Shown: positions 53,702 to 60,765 of the stretch, one piece after another
Layout: each line of letters starts with the position of its first letter
Numbering within the stretch: position 1 is the stretch's first letter
Assembly (NCBI RefSeq): GCF_014192715.1
Contig: NZ_JACHYH010000006.1
Span: forward strand, 181,407-245,406
From: Luteibacter sp. Sphag1AF
GTDB lineage: Bacteria; Pseudomonadota; Gammaproteobacteria; Xanthomonadales; Rhodanobacteraceae
Direction: 5' to 3'
Length of the DNA stretch: 64,000 nucleotides
Notes under the pieces: model-generated
Database searches by the model: none
What the model was told of the DNA's origin: nothing
The model's input: only the letters and a program-made list of their open reading frames with translations
Position numbers and translations under genes: made by a program

Positions 53702-53875
53702 ATGTCGCTTTTCAACAATTCTCAGCGTAGCGCGTCGATGTTTGAAGAAAACAACGGCTATCGCCAGTTCAGTGCCGGCAACGGCTCCGCCGACCTCTTT
53801 GAAAGCGAGCTCGACGGCTACGATTGGCTGAGCGAAGTCGCCAGCCGCCTGCACGACCAGCCCGCGTCGGTCTGA
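53702..53875 (+). CDS. Small acidic protein of 57 residues, unknown
   Basis: An ATG frame with GAGG about eight bases upstream. The translation begins 'MSLFNNSQRSASMFEENN' and ends 'SRLHDQPASV'; it is Ser/Asn/Glu-rich, has one amphipathic C-terminal stretch (YDWLSEVASRL), no Cys and no signal peptide. I do not recognise it. It stands alone in 770 bases of otherwise empty DNA, followed by a GC-rich hairpin. A 91-codon frame on the opposite strand over the same bases looks like a shadow. Confidence 0.55.
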   Translation: MSLFNNSQRSASMFEENNGYRQFSAGNGSADLFESELDGYDWLSEVASRLHDQPASV

Positions 53876-53960
53876 TCCGACGCCAGCCAAGGCCTCCGGG
53901 CCCGCAAAGCGCTGTGTTGTGAGGCGTAACCACCGACGCAGACGCCAGCACCAGAGGACA

Positions 53961-53978
53961 CCGGGCCACGAGGCCCGG
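53961..53978. terminator. GC-rich hairpin after the 57-residue gene
   Basis: CCGGGCC pairs with GGCCCGG across an ACGA tetraloop. No T-run follows. It may end the small transcript from 53702, or be structural RNA. Confidence 0.45.
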
Positions 53979-54052
53979 AATAACCGTCCGGCACATCACG
54001 AAGGCGCTCGCGGGCAACCAGCTCCGTTATAGCGCCTTCTTCCTATCCTGAA

Positions 54053-54085
54053 GCACCCTCGCCGACCTGCCCGGCCGGAGGGTGC
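54053..54085. terminator. Hairpin downstream of the histone-like gene
   Basis: GCACCCTC (54053-54060) pairs with GAGGGTGC (54078-54085), nine bases after the minus-strand histone-like gene. No T-run, so a weak or factor-assisted terminator. Confidence 0.5.
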
Positions 54086-54094
54086 CTGCACTTA

Positions 54095-54604
54095 TCAGGA
54101 CGAGCTGCTTGCCGCCCGCGTTTTCGCTGCCTTCCGGGCAGCGGCTGAACGGCCTGCGGCGCCTTTGGTGTGCGCGGCTTTCTTGGCAGCGGCGGATTTG
54201 CTGGCAGACGTGCGCCTGGCTGCACTCTTGCGGGCCTGCGTCGACAGCGCCCGCTTCGACGCGGCGGCGTGCCCCTCCTTCTTCAAAGCCGTTTTCGTCG
54301 CACGCGACCGGGCGGCCGATTTCTTCGCTGCCGCGCCCGCCGACCGTTTGGCCCCGGCCTTCGTATCCGACGCGGCCTTCTTCTTTGTGGCCGCTGAGGC
54401 GGATTTGCCAGCGCCGACCGCGACACCTGCCCTGCGGGCTTTGGACAATCCGATGGCGATGGCCTGTTTCGCAGAACGTGCGCCGTGTTTTCCTTCGCGC
54501 ACGTGATCCATTTCCTCCCTAACAAACTCGCCTGCCTGTGTAGAAGCGGCTTTACCCTCGCGCTTGTCGCGCCAGGCGCGAGCGATAGTGGCTTTCTCTG
54601 GCAT
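54095..54604 (-). CDS. Histone H1-like protein with DUF6496-type N-terminus
   Basis: A 169-residue protein. Residues 1-62 have the conserved 'ARAWRDKREGKAASTQAGEF' and 'HVREGKHGARSAKQAIAIGL' block (DUF6496-like). From about residue 65 the sequence is almost only Ala, Lys, Ser, Arg and Thr (KSAAARSRATKTALKKEGHA), like histone H1 tails. It likely binds DNA non-specifically. The start at 54604 matches the conserved block; an upstream start would add unrelated codons. Its upstream neighbour on the same strand is a Pro-rich small gene 22 bases away. Confidence 0.78.
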   Translation of the reverse strand: MPEKATIARAWRDKREGKAASTQAGEFVREEMDHVREGKHGARSAKQAIAIGLSKARRAGVAVGAGKSASAATKKKAASDTKAGAKRSAGAAAKKSAARSRATKTALKKEGHAAASKRALSTQARKSAARRTSASKSAAAKKAAHTKGAAGRSAAARKAAKTRAASSSS

Positions 54605-54626
54605 CGTGATATCTCCGGAAGGAAAA

Positions 54627-54833
54627 TCAGGGAATGCGGATTTCCAGCGCAACCTCCGGTGCGGGAGGCGGGTGGCCACCTTCGCTTTCCGGGTTGTCGG
54701 GGTGGTCTGGGCCAACACCGGGCTGGCCTGCCGGCCCGGCGCTGCCAGGCACTTCCGGCGATGGCGTCACCGGCGTCTCTTCGGGCAATACAGGACTCTT
54801 GCCCGGTTTTTCAGGTACGTAAGGACTTTGCAT
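54627..54833 (-). CDS. Proline-rich small protein, unknown
   Basis: A 68-residue frame starting 'MQSPYVPEKPGKSPVLPEE' and ending 'APEVALEIRIP'. It is about one quarter Pro with Gly and Glu, likely disordered. It lies 22 bases upstream of the histone-like gene and just after mntH on the same strand. It has no signal peptide. Low-complexity frames can arise by chance in GC-rich DNA, so this call is moderate. Confidence 0.5.
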   Translation of the reverse strand: MQSPYVPEKPGKSPVLPEETPVTPSPEVPGSAGPAGQPGVGPDHPDNPESEGGHPPPAPEVALEIRIP

Positions 54834-54902
54834 CACTGCTCCGCGACAGGTCACCACGCGCCACGTTGCGCGGCCGTTTGTGATGCGAATGTCGCGGCGA
54901 GG

Positions 54903-56225
54903 TCACGCCACGCCACACACCTGCAACACCAGCCACGCATTCGCTGCAGAAATCACCACGAACAGAACCCACGCGGACACCGAGACCAGCCGGCTATTGG
55001 CGAAGCGGCCCATCAGCGCCCGGTCGTCCGTAAAGCGGATCAGCGGGTACATGGCGAAGGGCAATTGGAGGCTGAGGACCACCTGGCTGCCAACCAGCAA
55101 CTGTCCCACGGCACGGTCGCCCAGCCACAGCACGCCGATCAGCGCAGGCACCAGCGCGAGTACGCGGGTAATCAGCCGTCGTTGCCAGCAAGGCAACTTG
55201 ATGCGCAGAAAGCCGTCCATGATCACCTGCCCCGCAATCGTGCCGGTGAAGGTGGAGCTTTGCCCCGAAGCAAAAAGCCCGATGGCAAAAATCACCGCCG
55301 CCAGCGTCGTTCCGGCGATGGGCGCCAACAGTTCGTGCGCATCGCTTATATCTGCCACGTCGTGCCGGCCTGTCGCGTGAAATGCCGCGCCTGCGAGGAT
55401 AAGAATGGCCGCGTTTATCACCAGCGCGATCAGCAACGACACAATCGTGTCGATGCGCGTCAGCCGCACGGCGCGCAGACGCCCCGCATCGTCGCGGCCC
55501 ACCATGCGCGTCTGCACGATGGACGAATGCAGGTAGAGGTTGTGCGGCATGATCGTCGCGCCAAGGATGCCGATAGCCAGATACAGCGGCTCGCGCGACG
55601 ACAGCACATCCAACGACGGCAGGAACCCTGCCGCCACGTCGGGCCACAGTGGCCGGATGAGAAACAACTCCACGACAAAACAGATGGCTATGGTGCCGAC
55701 CAGGCCGAGCACAATGGCCTCGACCCTCCGGAATCCCCTGCCCTGGAGCCCAAGCACGAGAAACGTGTCCAGCGCCGTCAACGCCACGCCCACGGGCAAC
55801 GACACGCCAAACAGCAGATGAAACGCCAGCGCGCTGCCCAGCACCTCGGCAAGGTCGCACGCGATGATGGAGATCTCCGCCAGAATCCACTGCGTGCGCG
55901 CGATACCCGGCGCGTAACGCTCGCTGGAAAGGCGAGCCAGATCCTTGCCCGTCGCAATCCCAAGCCGTGCTGCCAGACACTGCAACACGATGGCAGCCAG
56001 GCTCGACAGCACCACCACGAACAGCAACTGATATCCGTAGCGTGAACCGGCTTCGATATCGGTCGCCCAGTTGCCGGGGTCCATGTAGCCCACCGCCACC
56101 AACAAGCCCGGCCCCAGAAAGCGGGATAGCTGCTTCCAGAAGGGCTGGTCGGGCGACACCATCACGGACCCGGCGACCTCGGAAGGACAGAACGGGGCCG
56201 TAGCCGTTTTAGGCAAAACAGACAT
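54903..56225 (-). CDS. mntH: Nramp-type divalent metal (Mn2+/Fe2+) transporter MntH
   Basis: A 440-residue protein with about 11 transmembrane helices. The metal-binding motifs are 'YMDPGNWATDI' in helix 1 and 'ATIMPHNLYLHS' in helix 6. It imports Mn2+ with protons. I choose the ATG at 56225, giving a short cytoplasmic N-terminus (MSVLPKTATAPF); an in-frame start at 56285 would add 20 residues of no clear meaning. I found no obvious MntR or Fur box in the 188 bases upstream. Divergent from the FMN reductase gene. Confidence 0.9.
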   Translation of the reverse strand: MSVLPKTATAPFCPSEVAGSVMVSPDQPFWKQLSRFLGPGLLVAVGYMDPGNWATDIEAGSRYGYQLLFVVVLSSLAAIVLQCLAARLGIATGKDLARLSSERYAPGIARTQWILAEISIIACDLAEVLGSALAFHLLFGVSLPVGVALTALDTFLVLGLQGRGFRRVEAIVLGLVGTIAICFVVELFLIRPLWPDVAAGFLPSLDVLSSREPLYLAIGILGATIMPHNLYLHSSIVQTRMVGRDDAGRLRAVRLTRIDTIVSLLIALVINAAILILAGAAFHATGRHDVADISDAHELLAPIAGTTLAAVIFAIGLFASGQSSTFTGTIAGQVIMDGFLRIKLPCWQRRLITRVLALVPALIGVLWLGDRAVGQLLVGSQVVLSLQLPFAMYPLIRFTDDRALMGRFANSRLVSVSAWVLFVVISAANAWLVLQVCGVA

Positions 56226-56413
56226 GCAGGCAAATATTCCGTGTGGGGAAATGAGACGCAGGGTCAAGGCGGCTTGCGGGTCCATGCTAACGCCGAACCG
56301 TACCCATGAGAGGCGGCGTGAAGGCCCCGGACACGTTTAATGCACTCTGACATTTCGTAGACATCAAATCAGTCAGGGTCAGCAAAATTTCACCGCCTGG
56401 GCCGAACCGCACG

Positions 56414-57019
56414 ATGACACTGAAAGCACTCGGACTGAACTGCACGCTTACCGCGTCTCCTGCGCCTTCCTCGACGCAAAAGCTTCTGGACCAACTGCTG
56501 GACGCACTGTCTCGCCACGACGTGACGACCGATTATCACCGCGTGGTTGATCTGCACATCAAACCCGGTGTTTCCCACGATGAAGGCGTGGGTGACGAAT
56601 GGCCGGGTCTGCGTCAGGAAATCATGGATGCCGACATTCTGGTAATGGCCACCCCCATCTGGATGGGCCAGCCCTCCAGCGTGTCCAAGCGCGTACTTGA
56701 ACGCATGGACGCCATCCTTGGCGACATCGGCCTGGATGGCCGCTACCCCACCTTCGGCAAGGTTGCGATCGTCGGGGTGGTGGGCAATGAAGACGGCGCG
56801 CACCATGTGAGCGCCGAACTTTATCAGGCCCTGGTGGATGTCGGCTTCACCGTCCCGGGCGGCAGTCCCGCGTATTGGGTGGGTGAAGCGATGAGCGATA
56901 AAAATTACATCGACCTCAAAGAAACACCGCCGAAAGTGCGACAAACCATCGAAACCCTGGCATCAAACGCTGCCCATCTTGCGTGCTTGCTGAAAAACGC
57001 AAATTATCCCGCGCCCTGA
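56414..57019 (+). CDS. Flavodoxin-like NAD(P)H-dependent FMN reductase
   Basis: A 201-residue flavodoxin fold. 'GLNCTLTASPAPSSTQKLL' matches the FMN phosphate loop, 'VMATPIWMGQPSSVSKRVLER' the central FMN site, and 'VGVVGNEDGAHHVSAELYQA' the isoalloxazine site. It likely reduces quinones, FMN or iron chelates. It has its own promoter region and precedes csbD by 95 bases. Confidence 0.88.
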   Translation: MTLKALGLNCTLTASPAPSSTQKLLDQLLDALSRHDVTTDYHRVVDLHIKPGVSHDEGVGDEWPGLRQEIMDADILVMATPIWMGQPSSVSKRVLERMDAILGDIGLDGRYPTFGKVAIVGVVGNEDGAHHVSAELYQALVDVGFTVPGGSPAYWVGEAMSDKNYIDLKETPPKVRQTIETLASNAAHLACLLKNANYPAP

Positions 57020-57114
57020 GTGATGAAGTGCGCACGCACTATTCACGGGATGCATATGCTCCGGTTGAGTTAATCGCATGGTCTGCACCAAGGCAGACTT
57101 GACGGAGATGCATC

Positions 57115-57303
57115 GTGGATAAGAATCGTACCGAAGGCATGAAACACGAAGTCAAGGGCGCCATCAAGGAAGGCGTTGGCAAAGTGACCGGCAATACCGC
57201 CAAGCAGGCAGCGGGCAATATCGAAAAGAATGCCGGCAAGGTTCAGAACGAAGTGGGCAAGCAGGCAGACGCTATGCGCGATGCCGACAAACATCGTCAT
57301 TGA
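57115..57303 (+). CDS. CsbD family stress protein
   Basis: A 62-residue hydrophilic protein: 'KNRTEGMKHEVKGAIKEGVG' and 'VTGNTAKQAAGNIEKNAGKV' form the CsbD motif, with a Lys/His tail. CsbD proteins are general stress-induced and of unknown mechanism. The start is GTG with GGAGA about eight bases upstream. A strong hairpin follows. Confidence 0.9.
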   Translation: MDKNRTEGMKHEVKGAIKEGVGKVTGNTAKQAAGNIEKNAGKVQNEVGKQADAMRDADKHRH

Positions 57304-57314
57304 TAACCTTCGGG

Positions 57315-57340
57315 CGGAGCACTCCTGACCGAGTGCTCCG
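57315..57340 (+). terminator. Hairpin after csbD
   Basis: Ten-base perfect stem (57315-57324 with 57331-57340) and a six-base loop, 11 bases after csbD. No T-run; likely a terminator or attenuator before the YihY gene. Confidence 0.65.
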
Positions 57341-57364
57341 CGGTCAGGGGACCCACGTTTTCTC

Positions 57365-58303
57365 ATGCGACGTTTCTTTCATCTTGCACGCAAATCCATA
57401 ACGACCGCGACCAACGGCTTCAGTGATGACGAACTGATGACCCGTGCTGCGGCGTTGTCGTTCTACTCGGCGTTGTCTTTCGCGCCTCTTCTGGTTCTTC
57501 TTCTTTGGGTCATCGCCGCATTGCGCCCGGAGTGGCAGCAGCAGCTGATTGACAGCCTCACGGGCGTGATTGGTGAACAAGGCGCCGGCGCCGTCAAACT
57601 GGTGATCGACAATGCGCAAAGACGGCCGCATCTGGGCAACGTCGTGGGCATCATCGGACTGTGCGTCACCTTGTTCAGCGCGTCGGCCGTCTTTGCCCAA
57701 CTTCAATCCACACTCAATCGCGTATGGAAACTGCGCACCAAGCCCGGCGAAGCCGTAGTGGGCTGGCTGCGTACGCGCGCACGCGCGTTCGGGCTTCTGG
57801 TGGGCATCGCATTCCTTCTCATCATTTCGTTCGTGATCAGCGGCCTGATCCAGGCCATGGTGCCGGGCGACACGCTGGCCTGGACCATCGCGGAAAACGT
57901 CATCTCGCTGGCGGTATTCATCGTGGCCTTCGGCGCCATGTACCGCGTGCTACCCGATGCCGAAATCCAGTGGATGGATGCCGGGCGCGGCGGCGTGCTG
58001 ACTGCCGCGCTTTTCGTCGCCGGTAAGTATGTGATCGGGCTTTACATCGACCACGCAAGCATCGGCGGCGCGTACGGCCCTGCGGGTGCCATCGTCGTGC
58101 TGCTGACCTGGGTCTATTACGCATCCATCATTGTGCTGCTGGGCGCCGAACTCACGCGTGGACTTGCCGTCGCTCGCGGCGCACGCATCAAGCCGGACGA
58201 TCACGCGGAAAGCTTCGATATCGAAAGCGAGGCAGCCGCCCAGGCCGTCACGCCAGCGGATGAGGCGTCCACGCATCATCGCGCCAGGTCACACGCGGAT
58301 TGA
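57365..58303 (+). CDS. YihY/BrkB-family inner membrane protein
   Basis: A 312-residue membrane protein with about six transmembrane helices. The family signature is 'LMTRAAALSFYSALSFAPLL', and 'SASAVFAQLQSTLNRVWKL' follows; 'YGPAGAIVVLLTWVYYASIIVLLGAEL' is the conserved C-terminal pair of helices. The hydrophilic tail contains His and Ala repeats. Function unknown; older names (RNase BN, virulence factor) are not supported. Its last 56 bases overlap the 3' end of the convergent YcaO gene. Confidence 0.9.
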   Translation: MRRFFHLARKSITTATNGFSDDELMTRAAALSFYSALSFAPLLVLLLWVIAALRPEWQQQLIDSLTGVIGEQGAGAVKLVIDNAQRRPHLGNVVGIIGLCVTLFSASAVFAQLQSTLNRVWKLRTKPGEAVVGWLRTRARAFGLLVGIAFLLIISFVISGLIQAMVPGDTLAWTIAENVISLAVFIVAFGAMYRVLPDAEIQWMDAGRGGVLTAALFVAGKYVIGLYIDHASIGGAYGPAGAIVVLLTWVYYASIIVLLGAELTRGLAVARGARIKPDDHAESFDIESEAAAQAVTPADEASTHHRARSHAD

Positions 58304-60287
58304 CGCGACGCTCCATACGGAAGCCAAAGTGCACGGGCTGGAGAAACGGTGCGAACGCGCGCACGACCCGATACGGCGTCACGGCAATGTCGGCAGGCGT
58401 TACGTCCACCGCAGCCACACGGATGCCTGTGCGTGCCAGCGCGGTCGTTGAACCACGCAGTGTGGCGTCATGCGTGAACCGTCGCGCGGCATGGATCATG
58501 CTTTCCGCCGCAGCGTGCCGGGTGCGCGCGCGCATGGCTATCTGGCGGGCCGGGTCCACATACCAGAGCCCGTGATCCAGATTGCTGCGGACATCCGCCG
58601 CCTCACGCACGGCGTGGTGGCGCCCTTCGCGCATCAACCGTTGCATGTACAGGCCATAGTGGCTGTGTTCCAGCACTGCCTTGCGCACGGCCACGGTCAA
58701 TGAGGCATGGGTGCCCAACCCCACGGTCAGTCCCGGCCAGCGCTGCCCGTCACCATATCCCGCACACAGCACGGTCGCATGGCCACTGGCATCTTCCAGA
58801 ACATGAACCTCCACCTGCGCGCCCTGCCGTTCAATGGCATGCAGCGCGCGTCGCACGGGCTCGTCGATGTCCACATCGAGCAGACGCACCGGGTGAGTCC
58901 GGCTCATCCAGAAACGCATGAAGGCATCGCGCTCGATCAGTTCGTACACCGCGCGCAACGCTGCATCCTCGTACGAAGATCCGGTGGCCAGACCGCTGCT
59001 TGTCACCTGCGCAAAACGTTCCGATGCCGCCACAGGAAAGTCCAGCCACGTGGCCAGCGCCGGCACCCACACCAGGCTGTCGTCGTCCAGCCAGCGCCCC
59101 CATGTCCATGACAGTCGCGCATCAGGATCGAACCGGGCAAAGGGAAAACCAGGTTGCGCGTATTGCTCCTCCTCGTACAGCACGAGCCAGCGCGGATCAA
59201 ACGCATGTTCCGGACGAAACACGGCGCGACGCAAACGATCCGCCGGCCACAGGCTCGCCGCGTAGCGCTCGATCCCTTCGCCGATGGCACCGTGCACCGC
59301 ATCCGCCGCAGTCACACCCTTGCCTTCGCCCCGGATCGTCGCCGAACCGCCGTCAGGCAGCGGCAACAGCAACCGCGCGCTGGCGCAACTCGGAAACGAT
59401 GGTTGCTGATCGTCCGCAGGATGATAGACCGCCACCTCGCGCAGCACGCCCGTCTCCGCATCTGCCAGCGGCGCGGCTTCATCGGGCACGTAAACATCAC
59501 GCAGCGGGAGTATTCGCGGCGACGCATGCTTGAGACTTTGCCTGCACGCGACGCATTCGGGCACCGCCAGGGCTACATGCGGCGTTGATACGCCGTTGCG
59601 GGTCACCACGATAGACGCGTGCGTCGCCAGTTGCGGATACACCGACTCCAGCCACAGATTGCGGGCCAGTGCGGGCAACCCCAGGGCAGCATCGGGCACG
59701 GCAGTGGTCGTCGCGGGAATGTCGAGTCGCCGGCACAGACAGTCGAAGCAAAGGGTTTCGTCGGGCACAAGTCGCGCCATCACCGACACCTCATGCGCTA
59801 GCTGCGCATAGATCCAGTGCGCCTCCCCTGCCCCGTACCAATGACGCGATATGTCCGCCGTGGCTTCGCGGTCTGCGCCGTCACAGGCCACCGCCAGCAC
59901 GCGACGGGATGACGCCGGATCAAGCGGCGCAGCGTCACCCATGGCACGCTCCAGCAAGGCGGTGAGCGCAACAGATCCTCGCACCACCACCGGAGCCGGC
60001 GCCGGAAGCGGCACGGGCGACAGCGCCGCGCAGGCCTCCAGCACGCCCACGCCTACCAGCGCGTCGATCATGGTTGGGTCGCCGCACGGTAGCTGCGGCT
60101 CTGATCCCGCCCACGAGGGCAACGCACGCCACAGCGCGGCACGACTCGTCTCGTCAATGGCGAAATGGCCGCGGGTGCACGAAATCGTGCCGCCCTGCGG
60201 CAACGACAACAGACGAACACCCGCGGCGAACCGCACCTCAGCCTGCGCGGCCACGTTCCCCAGCCTGCGCCTGTACGCGCTTGCCAC
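58248..60287 (-). CDS. Fused ThiF-like / YcaO cyclodehydratase (TOMM heterocyclase, TruD-like architecture)
   Basis: A 679-residue protein. Residues ~12-60 form a RiPP-recognition-like winged helix (RFAAGVRLLSLPQGGT). Residues ~100-260 form an Ocin-ThiF-like module with zinc Cys pairs: Cys180/Cys183 (LCFDCLC) and Cys245/Cys248 (ECVACR). The YcaO domain runs from ~300 to 679: 'GKGVTAADAVHGAIGEGIERY' (Glu337, Glu340) and 'AVYELIERDAFMRFW' (Glu449, Glu452) carry the ATP/Mg sites, and the C-terminus ends PHPLA. This is the C+D fusion seen in TruD/PatD enzymes, which turn Cys/Ser/Thr into azolines. The start is GTG at 60287, overlapping the peptide gene; GTG at 60254 is possible. No dehydrogenase or protease gene is adjacent. 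Confidence 0.88.
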   Translation of the reverse strand: MASAYRRRLGNVAAQAEVRFAAGVRLLSLPQGGTISCTRGHFAIDETSRAALWRALPSWAGSEPQLPCGDPTMIDALVGVGVLEACAALSPVPLPAPAPVVVRGSVALTALLERAMGDAAPLDPASSRRVLAVACDGADREATADISRHWYGAGEAHWIYAQLAHEVSVMARLVPDETLCFDCLCRRLDIPATTTAVPDAALGLPALARNLWLESVYPQLATHASIVVTRNGVSTPHVALAVPECVACRQSLKHASPRILPLRDVYVPDEAAPLADAETGVLREVAVYHPADDQQPSFPSCASARLLLPLPDGGSATIRGEGKGVTAADAVHGAIGEGIERYAASLWPADRLRRAVFRPEHAFDPRWLVLYEEEQYAQPGFPFARFDPDARLSWTWGRWLDDDSLVWVPALATWLDFPVAASERFAQVTSSGLATGSSYEDAALRAVYELIERDAFMRFWMSRTHPVRLLDVDIDEPVRRALHAIERQGAQVEVHVLEDASGHATVLCAGYGDGQRWPGLTVGLGTHASLTVAVRKAVLEHSHYGLYMQRLMREGRHHAVREAADVRSNLDHGLWYVDPARQIAMRARTRHAAAESMIHAARRFTHDATLRGSTTALARTGIRVAAVDVTPADIAVTPYRVVRAFAPFLQPVHFGFRMERRVNPRVTWRDDAWTPHPLA

Positions 60288-60441
60288 CGGCTTCGGCCAA
60301 CTGAGCGAGAGCCTTCATGAACACCGGTCCACACGGCTCGCAGGCATTGCATTCCATGCACTGAAAACGACGGTGAATGATTTCGCTGATATTGCTCAGC
60401 GACAACACGATCTCTTCGAGTTTGAAGTGATGCTCAGGCAT
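60238..60441 (-). CDS. Candidate RiPP (TOMM) precursor peptide with CxxCxxCxxC core
   Basis: A 67-residue peptide: 'MPEHHFKLEEIVLSLSNI' leader-like start, then a central CMECNACEPCG with Cys28, Cys31, Cys34 and Cys37, then an Ala/Lys/Arg tail. A perfect GGAGG lies eight bases upstream (60450-60454), much stronger than the YcaO start. It overlaps the first 50 bases of the YcaO gene, so the two are translationally linked. The cysteines are the expected substrate of the cyclodehydratase. The amphipathic N-terminus (FKLEEIVLSLSNISEII) could bind the winged-helix domain. Alternatively it is a small metal-binding protein; no homologue is recalled. Confidence 0.75.
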   Translation of the reverse strand: MPEHHFKLEEIVLSLSNISEIIHRRFQCMECNACEPCGPVFMKALAQLAEAGGKRVQAQAGERGRAG

Positions 60442-60765
60442 GTGGATATCCTCCCGTTCTCGCGAGCCGGCCGGCCCGCACCGAAGGAGGCTAGGCGCAA
60501 CCAGACGTCCCGCCTATTCATCGCTCGCACTATTCCTTTCCGGATTGCTGCCTCTAACCATTGGCGTTTTGCGACGCATGTCGCAGTAATCCAGAAATTG
60601 TCTCTACCGCGCGGGCGCGACATGGCTCGCGATACGAGCATCACAAAGCACCCGCCAACCTCATCACTTCCCACCCGTGACGTGTGCCCATCGACTCGGC
60701 ACGTCTCGCGGCGCTATGCCATCATCGTCTGACACGGATCGTATTCACCTTCTTGAGGACCTGGC
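60442..60765. other. Divergent control region between the RiPP locus and the VirD4-like gene
   Basis: 324 bases without a credible gene. It contains the peptide gene's ribosome binding site (60450-60454), the palindrome at 60570-60585 and, on the plus strand, a GAGG at about 60754 before the VirD4-like start. The middle part (60530-60610) is A+T-richer than its flanks and likely holds both promoters, though I could not assign -10/-35 boxes confidently. Confidence 0.5.
60570..60585. repeat. Perfect palindrome TGCGAC-GCAT-GTCGCA
   Basis: Six-base arms with a four-base centre, in the middle of the divergent intergenic region. Position and symmetry suggest an operator for a dimeric regulator controlling one or both units. 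Confidence 0.55.

Noticed and set aside
53702..53875. The 57-residue frame as second precursor for the YcaO enzyme
   Set aside because: It has no Cys and lies about 5 kb away on the other strand; the Cys-rich frame overlapping the enzyme gene is a far better candidate.
53615..53890. 91-codon minus-strand frame over the 57-residue gene
   Set aside because: No Shine-Dalgarno; codon pattern mirrors the plus-strand frame, which has one.
54564..56045. 493-codon plus-strand frame opposite mntH
   Set aside because: Antisense shadow; His/Gln/Arg-rich repeats without any recognised motif.
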